From: CAYFNK01 sp964393215
GTDB lineage: Archaea; Nanobdellota; Nanobdellia; SCGC-AAA011-G17; PNOQ01
Reading direction: 5' to 3'
Assembly: GCA_964393215.1 (NCBI GenBank)
Contig: CAYMSW010000006.1
Coordinates: 1 to 31,107 of the forward strand
DNA length: 31,107 nt
A model generated the notes under the pieces. That model made no database searches, had not been told where the DNA came from, and was given only the letters and a program-made list of their open reading frames with translations. This document shows, in pieces, positions 19,465-27,820 of this stretch. Numbering within the stretch: the stretch's first letter is position 1; each line of letters begins with the position of its first letter. The position numbers and the translations under genes were made by a program.

Positions 19465-20664
19465 ATGAAGTTTGCTCACATAGCCGATGTTCATATTGGT
19501 GGTTGGAAAGAGGAGAAGTTAAATTCTTTAGGCATTGAAGCTTTTCGTAGAGCTATTGATACTTGTGTCGCTGAAAGGGTTGGTTTTGTGATAATTGCTG
19601 GTGATCTGTTTAATACTGCTTTACCTAATATTGATTTGATAAAAGAAGTTAGTTCCATTTTGAAGAAGTTGAGAGATGATGAGATTGAATGTTATGTGAT
19701 CCCTGGTTCGCACGATTTTAGTCCATCTGGAAAAACTATGTTGGATGTTTTAGAGAATGCTGGCTTAGTTGTAAATGTAATGGATGTAGTTAGAGATGAA
19801 AATTTGAAGTTGAATTTTGTTACTGATAGAACTGGAGTTAAATTGACTGGACTTTATGGAAAAGCTGCTGGTTTAGAAAAGTTAGATTATGATATTTTAG
19901 ATAAGAGCAACTTGGAAAGCGAAGATGGATTTAAGGTTTTTTTATTTCACCATATAATTGAAGAGTATAAGCCTGGCGGGTTTGAAATGGTAGAAGGAAT
20001 TTCTCTGAATAAATTTCCAAAAGGTTTTGATTATTATGCAGGTGGACATCCACATGTAGTTATGAACAAAAATGTTGATGATTATGGTGTTGTTACATAT
20101 CCTGGAGCTTTGTTTCCAAACAATTTTGCTGAGTTGGAGAAGTATAAGGGCGGAGGATTTTATATTGTGAATGTTCAGAACTCTAAGATTGAAGAAGTTA
20201 AACATATTTTTATTGGTTTGAAAGAAGTTGTTGATTTAAAAATTGAGGTTGATGGCAAAAATTCTTTTGAAGCTCATGATTTTGTTTTGGAGAAGGTTAA
20301 AGGTTTAGATGTAAATGATAAAATTGTTTTACTTAGGGTAAAAGGTGTTTTGTCGTCGGGAAAAGTAAGCGAAATAGATTTTGGAGAGATTTTTGCTCAA
20401 TTGGAGGGTGCATATATTGTTCTGAAGAATACTTCTAAGTTACAAAGTAAGGAAATAGTTGATCTCGAAGTTGAAACTGGAAGTACTGATGATATAGAAA
20501 ACAAATTTATTTCTGAATTTGAAAGCGATTTTGATGTTTCTAGTTTTGTAGAGGTTTTGAATGATGAAAAGCAAGAAGGTGAAACCAATACTGATTTTGA
20601 AAATCGTTTAGAAAAAAATATGATTAAAGTTTTAGGATTGGGGGAAATTTGGAATGTTAATTAA
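19465..20664 (+). CDS. mre11: Mre11 nuclease (double-strand break repair)
   Basis: The 399-aa Mre11 is the Mn-dependent nuclease of the Mre11-Rad50 complex. Phosphoesterase motifs are IADVHIGG (Asp8, His10), IAGDLFNTA (Asp47), IPGSHDFSPSG (His83), FLFHH (His161/162) and AGGHPHVV (His195, His197). The third motif is usually GNHD; here it is GSHD, so Asn, a metal ligand, is Ser82. The C-terminal part (about 230-399) is the capping domain and Rad50-binding helices. It overlaps rad50 by 11 nt, the normal operon. No herA-nurA pair is nearby. Confidence 0.93.
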   Translation: MKFAHIADVHIGGWKEEKLNSLGIEAFRRAIDTCVAERVGFVIIAGDLFNTALPNIDLIKEVSSILKKLRDDEIECYVIPGSHDFSPSGKTMLDVLENAGLVVNVMDVVRDENLKLNFVTDRTGVKLTGLYGKAAGLEKLDYDILDKSNLESEDGFKVFLFHHIIEEYKPGGFEMVEGISLNKFPKGFDYYAGGHPHVVMNKNVDDYGVVTYPGALFPNNFAELEKYKGGGFYIVNVQNSKIEEVKHIFIGLKEVVDLKIEVDGKNSFEAHDFVLEKVKGLDVNDKIVLLRVKGVLSSGKVSEIDFGEIFAQLEGAYIVLKNTSKLQSKEIVDLEVETGSTDDIENKFISEFESDFDVSSFVEVLNDEKQEGETNTDFENRLEKNMIKVLGLGEIWNVN

Positions 20665-22711
20665 GAAAGTTAAGCTTAGAAATATTAGAAGCTACAAAGA
20701 TGCTGAAGTTAATTTTCCTACTGGTTCTACTTTGTTGAGCGGAGATATTGGTAGTGGTAAGTCAACTGTTTTGTTGGCTATTGAGTTTGCTTTATTTGGA
20801 ACTAGAAGAAGTGGATTGTCTGGTGCTGTTTTGTTGAGGAATGGTGAAAATTCTGGATCTGTTGAATTAGAGTTTGAATTGGATGGTAAGGAAATCAAAG
20901 TTAATCGTAATTTGGTTAGAGGAAAATCTAGTGTTAATCAAGATGTTGGTTTTATTGTAATTGATAATGAGAGGAAGGATTTGAGCTCTACTGAGTTAAA
21001 ACAAGAAGTTATTAATTTGTTGAACTATCCTCAAGAGTTTTTGACTAAAAGTAAAGATCTGATTTTTAGATATACTGTTTATACTCCACAGGAAGAAATG
21101 AAACATATTTTGTTAGAGAATCCTGAAGAAAGATTGAATATTTTGCGTCGTGTTTTTGGAATTGATAAGTACAAAACTGTTATTGTGAATTCAAAGTTGT
21201 TTGTTACAAAGATTAAGGGGAAAGTGAAAGAGTTTTCTGGCTTTGTCTCTGATTTAGAAGATAAGAGGAGAAGTAAGGAGAATATAAATGAGAAAATAAG
21301 AAAGCTAAATGAAGATGTTTTGAGATTGAGTCCATTAATGGAGATTGCTTCTAAGGAATTACAAAGTAAAAAAGATGAAATTGGTTTGATTGAAGGTAAA
21401 ATTAATAGATTGAATGAAGTAAAAAATTTAGTTTCTGGTAAAAATTCTAAAATTGAAGGTTTGAAAAGCAATGTTGAAAGATTTAAGGGTGATTTGGAAA
21501 TTATTGGTAAAGAAATTTCGGAATTGAGTTCCGATGTTAGAGAGAGAAATGATGTTGAAGAGTTAAAATCGCAGATAAGGGAAAAGGAGGTTGAAATTTC
21601 AAATTTAGAAATGAAAATTGATTCCATCAAAAAGACAGTTAGCACTTATGAAGTTAGAATTGAACACGCTAATGAAATAAAAGGTAAATTTCATGATCTA
21701 GATAAGTGTCCTACCTGTAAACAGATTGTGCAAGAAACTCATAAGAAGTCTGTTTTTATCGAGCAAGATAAAATTGTTGCTGAAACTGAGAGGGAATTAG
21801 GTAATTTTAAAGAAAATTTAGACGGTAAGGTTAATTTGTTAGGAATATATAAGAAAGATTTGGAGAAATTGAAAGTTAGTGAGAAAGAGATAGAGTTGAA
21901 CAATTTAAAGTTGAGAAACTTAGAAGAGAAAAAGAAGAAAGAGATTAGTTTGAAGGAAGAAATTGTTAAAGCTGAAACAGAGTTGAGTTCTTTAGATTCT
22001 GAATTGAAAACTTTGAAGGTTGAGTTGCATGAGTTTGAAGGTGTAAATGAAACTTATTCTAAACTGAAAAATGATTTGGATGGCTGTATGGAAAATTTAA
22101 GAAAAGTTGAGGTCGAGAAAGCTGGTTTTGAAAGAGAAGTTGCCACAAATAAAGTATATTTAGAAGATTTGGAGAAAGAAATTTTAGAGAAAGAGAAAGT
22201 TAAGAAAAACATTGAACATTTAAGTGGTATTCAGTCATTTTTTGAGAAAGATTTTATCAATTTGATGGAGACTATTGAAAGGAAAATAATGTTAAAAGCA
22301 TTTAGTGATTTTAATGAATTGTTTAGGAGCTGGTTTGAGATTTTGATTGATAATGAAATGTTAAAGATTGGCATTGATGAGCAATTTACCCCAGTTATTG
22401 AGCAAGCAGGACATGACATTGATTATTTACATTTAAGTGGTGGGGAAAAAACTGCTGCTGCTCTAGCTTATCGTTTAGCTTTGAATCAGGTTATTAATGA
22501 TATGATGAGTTCTATTAAAACTAGAGATTTGATTATTCTGGATGAACCCACTGATGGTTTTTCTGAAGCTCAGTTGGATAGGTTGCGTTTAGTTTTAGAT
22601 GAATTGAAGATAAAACAAGTTATTTTGGTTAGTCACGAGTCAAAAATTGAGAGTTTTGTAGATAATATTATTGGGTTGAATAAGAAGGATCATGTTAGTG
22701 CAGTTGGGTAA
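20654..22711 (+). CDS. rad50: Rad50 ATPase, short coiled-coil form
   Basis: Rad50 tethers DNA ends and drives Mre11. The 685-aa chain has Walker A SGDIGSGKST (29-38), a Q-loop region TPQEEMKHIL (144-153), a coiled coil from about 180 to 520, the zinc hook CPTC (352-355), the ABC signature LSGGEK (594-599), Walker B DLIILDEPTDGFSE (625-638) and the switch His661 in LVSHESK. Archaeal Rad50 is commonly 850-900 aa, so each coiled-coil arm is shortened, to about 170 residues. The start at 20654 overlaps mre11 by 11 nt. Confidence 0.95.
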   Translation: MLIKKVKLRNIRSYKDAEVNFPTGSTLLSGDIGSGKSTVLLAIEFALFGTRRSGLSGAVLLRNGENSGSVELEFELDGKEIKVNRNLVRGKSSVNQDVGFIVIDNERKDLSSTELKQEVINLLNYPQEFLTKSKDLIFRYTVYTPQEEMKHILLENPEERLNILRRVFGIDKYKTVIVNSKLFVTKIKGKVKEFSGFVSDLEDKRRSKENINEKIRKLNEDVLRLSPLMEIASKELQSKKDEIGLIEGKINRLNEVKNLVSGKNSKIEGLKSNVERFKGDLEIIGKEISELSSDVRERNDVEELKSQIREKEVEISNLEMKIDSIKKTVSTYEVRIEHANEIKGKFHDLDKCPTCKQIVQETHKKSVFIEQDKIVAETERELGNFKENLDGKVNLLGIYKKDLEKLKVSEKEIELNNLKLRNLEEKKKKEISLKEEIVKAETELSSLDSELKTLKVELHEFEGVNETYSKLKNDLDGCMENLRKVEVEKAGFEREVATNKVYLEDLEKEILEKEKVKKNIEHLSGIQSFFEKDFINLMETIERKIMLKAFSDFNELFRSWFEILIDNEMLKIGIDEQFTPVIEQAGHDIDYLHLSGGEKTAAALAYRLALNQVINDMMSSIKTRDLIILDEPTDGFSEAQLDRLRLVLDELKIKQVILVSHESKIESFVDNIIGLNKKDHVSAVG

Positions 22712-22722
22712 TTTTTATATAG
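22712..22722 (+). promoter_or_regulatory. TATA box of adk
   Basis: TTTTTATATAG, just after the rad50 stop, lies 23-33 nt before ATG 22745. Confidence 0.45.
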
Positions 22723-22744
22723 TTACTCTGATAATCTTTGAAAA

Positions 22745-23290
22745 ATGAAAAAATCAATTCTTATTTTTGGTCCGCCAGGTAGTGGAAAAGGAACTCAAGC
22801 AGAAAGATTAGCTGAGAATCTAGATTTACATCATTTTTCTACGGGTGATATGTTTAGAGAATTAAAAGAAAAAGAAGATTTGGATGAGTTAGAGCAAGAA
22901 ATTCTAAATACAATGACTATTGACGATGGAAATTTTGTAAGTGATGAGCAAACAATGAAGTTATTTGGTAAGAGGTTGACAGAGTTTCCAGAAAAAAAAT
23001 TACTTTTAGATGGAATACCAAGAACAATTGCTCAAGCTGATGAATTGAATAATCTTGTTGATGTTGAAAAATTGATTTATCTGGATGTTCCTGATGAAGA
23101 GTTAGTTAGAAGAATTCTGTTAAGGGGTAGAGTTGATGATACTGAAGAGACTGTTAAGAAAAGAATAGAAATATACAGAGAGAAAACACTTCCAATTTTA
23201 GAGAAATATTCTGGAAGAGTGATTAAGGTTAATGGTTATCAAAAAGAGGATGAAGTTCAGGAAGAGGTTGTGAATAAGTTAACTAATTAG
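22745..23290 (+). CDS. adk: Adenylate kinase
   Basis: The 181-aa enzyme balances ATP + AMP with 2 ADP. It has the P-loop FGPPGSGKGTQAERLA (9-17 core), HHFSTGDMFRELKEK (AMP-binding T-G-D-x-x-R), LLLDGIPRTIAQADEL (D-G-x-P-R) and RRILLRGRVDDTEETVKKRIEIY with the LID arginines. The LID is short and has no zinc cysteines, so this is the short form. It converges with the PIN-domain gene, overlapping it by 8 nt. Confidence 0.95.
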   Translation: MKKSILIFGPPGSGKGTQAERLAENLDLHHFSTGDMFRELKEKEDLDELEQEILNTMTIDDGNFVSDEQTMKLFGKRLTEFPEKKLLLDGIPRTIAQADELNNLVDVEKLIYLDVPDEELVRRILLRGRVDDTEETVKKRIEIYREKTLPILEKYSGRVIKVNGYQKEDEVQEEVVNKLTN

Positions 23291-23963
23291 ACGTATTACC
23301 TCTATCTGATAAAAAAGTATATGCACGTATTTCTCTTCCAGTGCCAAAGAAATATCTGTGTGCAAGTCCTTCGCTTGATAAATTATAATCTTCTACTGCT
23401 TTTAAAAGTCCGCCATCATTTGTTAATATTCCAATCCTTCCTTCTGTTTCTTCAGCCAGGTTTATAGCAGTACATAATAATTCATAATCTACTTGAGATA
23501 GTTTGAAATGGTCTCTTACGCAAGCTAGTCCTTTTTTTATTCTCCAGAAATTTTCGTCCCTCACATGTGCTGTATCTATAATTCTAGACCTTAGCTTTCT
23601 CTTAAGACTATTAACTGCTTGTGCTAATTCTCTAAGTCCCACTTTTTTACTAGAAATATTTAATTCGTTTACTACTCCTCTTGTTGTTACTATATTTTTA
23701 TTTCTTTCGACCTCTTTTATTAATTCCATTACGTAGTTTGCACATTCTTTTGGATGCCAGTTGCGATATCCAGTTTTTTCGGAGAACATTCTCTCAAGAA
23801 TTTCTTTATCTTCTTCTCTTAATTCGCAGGTTGGAGTGCAGGCACAAGTGTCTATTAGTAGGCTCTCCAATCTGAATGCACAATTTCCAAGTGCTTCCAT
23901 TGATCGTTCTGGACAATAGTATCTTTCTCTACCTAGCAAGTGTATGTCTTCTAGAGGTTTCAT
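23283..23963 (-). CDS. PIN-domain-like protein
   Basis: The 226-aa protein carries the spaced acidic residues of a PIN nuclease: Asp38 (LLIDTCACTP), Glu100 (GVVNEL), Asp159 (SQVDYELLCTAINLAEE) and Asp183 (GILTNDGGLLKAV). The block VDYELLCTAI then LTNDGGLL is characteristic of the fold, and PIN domains cut single-stranded RNA. Four cysteines in CACTPTC and nearby (Cys40, Cys42, Cys46, plus Cys74) are unusual and could bind metal. There is no antitoxin gene next to it, so a VapBC role is not supported; an RNA-processing role is possible. The TATA box at 23988-23999 supports the start. Confidence 0.7.
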   Translation of the reverse strand: MKPLEDIHLLGRERYYCPERSMEALGNCAFRLESLLIDTCACTPTCELREEDKEILERMFSEKTGYRNWHPKECANYVMELIKEVERNKNIVTTRGVVNELNISSKKVGLRELAQAVNSLKRKLRSRIIDTAHVRDENFWRIKKGLACVRDHFKLSQVDYELLCTAINLAEETEGRIGILTNDGGLLKAVEDYNLSSEGLAHRYFFGTGREIRAYTFLSDRGNTSN

Positions 23964-23987
23964 CTCTGAAAAAAGTAAATTAATGTA

Positions 23988-23999
23988 GTTTATATTTCT
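23988..23999 (-). promoter_or_regulatory. TATA box of the PIN-domain gene
   Basis: The minus strand reads GAAATATAAACT, 25-36 nt before ATG 23963. Confidence 0.5.
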
Positions 24000-24018
24000 A
24001 ACTATATGCTTAAAGAGG

Positions 24019-24036
24019 TAGATTTATAAAAATCTA
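24019..24036 (+). promoter_or_regulatory. TATA box of the surface-protein gene within a perfect inverted repeat
   Basis: TAGATTT (24019-24025) and AAATCTA (24030-24036) form a perfect 7-bp inverted repeat around ATAA; the TATA box (ATTTATAAAAA, 24022-24032) lies inside it, 20-30 nt before ATG 24052. A dimeric repressor bound here would block the promoter. Confidence 0.45.
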
Positions 24037-24051
24037 TTACAGTTTATTTTT

Positions 24052-26895
24052 ATGAAAAAGAGGGTTGAAGGTTTGATTGTTATTTTGGTGGTAACTTTTA
24101 TTCTAGGTGGATTAATTTACTTTTCTGGGGATGCTGAAAGAATTGCTTTATCTTCAAGCTGCCCTGGGTTTGAAATTAATGTTGTGCCTTCTCCAAAATA
24201 TGTTGATTATTTAGATTGTAATAATTTTGTTGGCGTTGATAGCACTTGGCAAATTTTTGTTGATATTGAAAATAGTGATGATAGTTTTGTAGCAGATTAT
24301 ATTAGAAATGAAGTTATAGCAAATAGTTCTGGTTCTATAGATTTTAACATTTTGAGTTTGGATCAAATTACTTCTGATAAAAGAATTATTGTTGGGAATC
24401 CAAATGAAGATCCATTTATTAGTCAACTTGCAAATGCTAAGGGAATAGATATTAATTCTGATGTTTTAGGAGAACATGGACAGGGATATGTTTTGTATAT
24501 TGATCAGGATGAAATTTTTATTTTGGGTGAAGATTATCCTGGTTTATTTTATTCAGCAGTTACTTTAACTTGGTTGCTAACTAGTGAGCAGGATGTTATG
24601 AATTTAGCACAAGTGAGTATTCATGATTGGCCAGATATTAATATTAGAGGTTTTTATGGAGATAGTTGTACTAGTTGTGCAAGTAATCATGCCCCGCCGT
24701 TTTATACTGATAAATATGAATGGATTGATAATCTAGCTAAATATAAATATAATTTATGGACTGCCGGTATAGGAACAATCTATAATACATCCAGTATTGA
24801 ATCAAGGTTGGCAGATAAGCAATATATTTTGGAAAGAGGATTTTTGAATGCAATGTCAATATATCCTTCCACTGTTGATAGGGCTAATCCTAATTTATTT
24901 GAAGGACTTTATTCTTATGATGCTCCTTTTGTTTTTGATGGTCAAGATGTTTTGGTCCCTAGGGATGAAATTACCTCTCCTGTTGAAATAGTTAATCCTG
25001 GTTTTGAGGAAAGTTCAGGTGGTGCTGATCAACCAGTTGGGTGGTATTTTGGGTTGCAAAATTTTTCTGAAGGGGATTATTGGTCTATTGATTGTGGAAC
25101 TGGAAATGCGCATTCTGGAAATTGTGCAGCGAAATTGACTCAGGAAAATGATAGAACTGATTATGGAAGGTCTGGTGCACATATGTATTCTGAAAATTAT
25201 AGTAGAAGTTATCTTATTGAAGAAAATAAATATTACTTGTTTAGTCTATGGCTAAAGAAAATTCAGATAGATAACGATAAAAAACCACAAGTCACTGTAG
25301 GTATTGTTGATGAAAATGGGGATGCCACTGGAAGTTCTAGATCAACTGTATCTTTAAATGGAAGTAATTCTTGGAAAAAGCAGCAAATTATGATTATTGC
25401 TTATCCAGATACGACTCATATCGGAATATATTCCAAGGCACAACCGACAACACCACTTGAGTTTTGGATTGATGATATTGAAATAATCGAACCAAGGTTT
25501 TTGTTGAGGAATGTTATCGATACTCCTGATGGTGAACCTGAATTATGGAATGTTGATAGAACTATAAAATATCAAAGGGGTGTTGATTATACTATTACCC
25601 ATTCTGGTGTGTTTAATGTCTATGATTATGTGAATGGTAGGGAGACAACTATTGAGAGGATCCCAACTGGAAGCATTGATTCCGGGCAAGAGATTAGATT
25701 AGATCATAATTATGTTATTACATTTCAGGATACTAGAACTCCTTACAATACTTTACTTGATCCTCTGGCATATGAGACTTTTGATTCATATACTTTGAAA
25801 CCTGCTATGGAAGCTATCGATCCAGATTATGTTTTCATTGGAATGGATGAAATAAGAGGAATGAATAGGGATGGAAGGGCCATTAAAAGGGGATTGGAAA
25901 ACTATCAGGTTCTTGCTATGTTCTTGAACAATGTTACAAGAATGATACATGAATATAACCCAGATACAACTGTTTTGATGTGGGATGATATGATTAGTCC
26001 ATTTCATAATGGTCAATTTGAAACTGAGATGGTTAGATATGGTGGTAAAGAGGGTGCGACTTGGCACTCTGTTGAATTGTTAGATAGAAGTATAGTTCCG
26101 ATAGCTTGGTGGTACGGTAATAGGGATCTTTGGCACAAAGTTAGTGATTCTATGAAATTATATAATGAGTTAGGTTTTGAAAGTATTGGTGGGCCTTGGG
26201 ACAATGAAATGAATGTTATGTGGTGGTCTCAGATGACAAATGAGTATGATGGAATTGGTATGCTTAGTCATGAGTTTTACAATAGGATTGGGCAAATTAG
26301 CAATACATCTGAACATTCATGGAATCTTTTAGATATGCCCATTGGTCAGAATTCATATAATTTAGAAGTTTGTGATAATGTTGATAATGATGGTGATGAT
26401 TTATATTTGACTGGAAATTATATTAATACTACTTGGCCTGATGGTTATGTTGATGAGGGATTTAATTTGAGTTCTGATATTTTTAATTGTGGAGAATGTG
26501 GAAATATATGTTATTATCCAAGAGGATTTAGTTCTTGTGTAGATGGTGCTTGTAGGTTCGATAGTTGTTATCATGGATATGAAGATAGAAATGGTGATTT
26601 AAGTGATGGTTGTGAATATCCTGATGTTGTGACTTTTACTGGAGGAGATAGTCCGACTGGTTCTGGTGGTGGCTATGGTGGATTGCCGGGTGCTTCTAGC
26701 AATAGAGGAAATGATACTACTAGTTTTGATCCACAAAATCCTAATATAGAAACTCCTGCTGACGTTTTTTATACTGCAGTTTATTTTGTACAATCACATA
26801 CTCCTGGTGTCATGGTTTTTATTGCTATAATAATTACTGTACTTGTTGGTGCTAATAGAATTTATTTTAAAAAAAAGAAAAAAATTAAGGCATAG
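24052..26895 (+). CDS. Surface-anchored GH20-like glycosidase with inserted CBM-like domain and Cys-rich tail
   Basis: The 947-aa protein is exported (signal anchor about 7-24) and held by a C-terminal membrane helix (about 917-935) with a lysine tail. Residues 40-180 look like the N-terminal alpha/beta domain of GH20 hexosaminidases, ending GYVLYIDQDEIFILGEDYPG (145-164). The barrel starts at INIRGFYGDSC (197-207), is interrupted at about 310-480 by a jelly-roll carbohydrate-binding-like domain (IVNPGFEESSGG; WIDDIEIIEP), and resumes with VFIGMDEIRGM (594-604), where Asp599-Glu600 matches the catalytic D-E pair. VLMWDDMISP and IAWWYGNRD follow. The tail has a metal-binding repeat (CDNVDNDGDD, then DGYVDEGF) and a cysteine module (NCGECGNIC, SSCVDGACRFDSC, SDGCE) of the kind seen in myxobacterial surface proteins. 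Probable substrate: N-acetylhexosamine glycans, unproven. Confidence 0.8.
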   Translation: MKKRVEGLIVILVVTFILGGLIYFSGDAERIALSSSCPGFEINVVPSPKYVDYLDCNNFVGVDSTWQIFVDIENSDDSFVADYIRNEVIANSSGSIDFNILSLDQITSDKRIIVGNPNEDPFISQLANAKGIDINSDVLGEHGQGYVLYIDQDEIFILGEDYPGLFYSAVTLTWLLTSEQDVMNLAQVSIHDWPDINIRGFYGDSCTSCASNHAPPFYTDKYEWIDNLAKYKYNLWTAGIGTIYNTSSIESRLADKQYILERGFLNAMSIYPSTVDRANPNLFEGLYSYDAPFVFDGQDVLVPRDEITSPVEIVNPGFEESSGGADQPVGWYFGLQNFSEGDYWSIDCGTGNAHSGNCAAKLTQENDRTDYGRSGAHMYSENYSRSYLIEENKYYLFSLWLKKIQIDNDKKPQVTVGIVDENGDATGSSRSTVSLNGSNSWKKQQIMIIAYPDTTHIGIYSKAQPTTPLEFWIDDIEIIEPRFLLRNVIDTPDGEPELWNVDRTIKYQRGVDYTITHSGVFNVYDYVNGRETTIERIPTGSIDSGQEIRLDHNYVITFQDTRTPYNTLLDPLAYETFDSYTLKPAMEAIDPDYVFIGMDEIRGMNRDGRAIKRGLENYQVLAMFLNNVTRMIHEYNPDTTVLMWDDMISPFHNGQFETEMVRYGGKEGATWHSVELLDRSIVPIAWWYGNRDLWHKVSDSMKLYNELGFESIGGPWDNEMNVMWWSQMTNEYDGIGMLSHEFYNRIGQISNTSEHSWNLLDMPIGQNSYNLEVCDNVDNDGDDLYLTGNYINTTWPDGYVDEGFNLSSDIFNCGECGNICYYPRGFSSCVDGACRFDSCYHGYEDRNGDLSDGCEYPDVVTFTGGDSPTGSGGGYGGLPGASSNRGNDTTSFDPQNPNIETPADVFYTAVYFVQSHTPGVMVFIAIIITVLVGANRIYFKKKKKIKA

Positions 26896-27076
26896 GCCTT
26901 TTGATTGTTATTGGTAAAACACTTTTGTCAAATTCTTTTTTAGCTATTTTTATTGGATTAAAACCAAGTTCTTCGTAATCCTTTTTAGCCATGTTTATTA
27001 GAACTGGTGCACCCATTGCAATTTGTAATGCTCTTGCACCAATTATTCTTGCTTTTTCGTATTTAGTTAGTTTCAT
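26885..27076 (-). CDS. rpoK: DNA-directed RNA polymerase subunit K (Rpo6)
   Basis: The 63-aa protein is the archaeal counterpart of eukaryotic Rpb6 and bacterial omega: LTKYEKARIIGARALQIAMGAPVLI (residues 3-27) and VLPITIKRP (53-61) are the signature parts. It helps assemble and stabilise the polymerase. The start overlaps rrp42 by 4 nt (ATGA), making it the last gene of the exosome superoperon. In many archaea rpoK sits instead near rpoN, eno and rps2. Its 3' end overlaps the surface-protein gene by 11 nt. Confidence 0.95.
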   Translation of the reverse strand: MKLTKYEKARIIGARALQIAMGAPVLINMAKKDYEELGFNPIKIAKKEFDKSVLPITIKRPMP

Positions 27077-27819
27077 TTTAGTGCTTTCCTCAAATCCTTT
27101 GAAGCTTTTTTACCAATTTCGATGGCTTTTTTTATTTCTTCTCTTGACATACCTTGTGATCCACCCATTTGAAGTGCATGTACATCTCCTTTTTCTGATG
27201 TTGCAACGCTTAATCTTGAACCAAGCAAATCTTCTTCATCAGTGTTTGGATCAACCATCAAATTGTTGCCAATTTTGACTACTGTCGTAGTTACAGGTAG
27301 TAGTTTTAAAGGTATTGATGTCTTTGTGAATTCACCATATAGAACCTTGTCACCATCTAACTTTGGTAGAACTGCAGATTTTAGTGCAGCCAATGCAGCC
27401 AATGCAGCAGTGTCAATCAAATTTCCATCGTCATTCATTGTGTATATGTCTAGGAATATTGTCCAAACCAATTCACCTTTTCTTATGCACAATTTCTTTA
27501 GATCGATCATCTTGGATTCTCTTATTCCCCTATCAATGATTCTAGCTAATTCAATTGCTGGTTGTCCTGGTGGACCTGGTTGAAATTCAGGAGATGACAT
27601 TGGTAATAGCTCTGCACCTGTAATTAAAACTCCATCATCAGGATTATCTGAAAATGGCTCTCCAGTTTTCATCTTTATTCCGGCAATAACTTCTGTGTTA
27701 CCTATTTTTGCCCAGGCAGAACCTTCTGCTTTCTTTGAAATGCCAAGTTTTATTTCGATTGGCTTTCTATATTCGTCCTCTTTTCTGCCATCTAATCTCA
27801 ATGTAGTTTCTTTTGCCAT
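27073..27819 (-). CDS. rrp42: Exosome subunit Rrp42
   Basis: Rrp42 is the non-catalytic RNase PH-fold partner of Rrp41 in the exosome hexameric ring. The 248-aa protein shows LRLDGRKEDEYRKPIEIK, EGSAWAKIGNTEVIAGIKMK, LLPMSSPEFQPGPPG, ELARIIDRGIRES, and IYTMNDDGNLIDTAALAALAAL. These are typical of Rrp42. It follows rrp41 by 1 nt, with GGAGGGT (from the last codons of rrp41) as Shine-Dalgarno. Confidence 0.96.
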   Translation of the reverse strand: MAKETTLRLDGRKEDEYRKPIEIKLGISKKAEGSAWAKIGNTEVIAGIKMKTGEPFSDNPDDGVLITGAELLPMSSPEFQPGPPGQPAIELARIIDRGIRESKMIDLKKLCIRKGELVWTIFLDIYTMNDDGNLIDTAALAALAALKSAVLPKLDGDKVLYGEFTKTSIPLKLLPVTTTVVKIGNNLMVDPNTDEEDLLGSRLSVATSEKGDVHALQMGGSQGMSREEIKKAIEIGKKASKDLRKALK

Positions 27820-27820
27820 T

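Noticed and set aside
23283..23963. The PIN-domain gene as VapC of a VapBC system
   Set aside because: It has no antitoxin gene next to it, is longer than typical VapC (226 versus about 130 aa) and has its own promoter.
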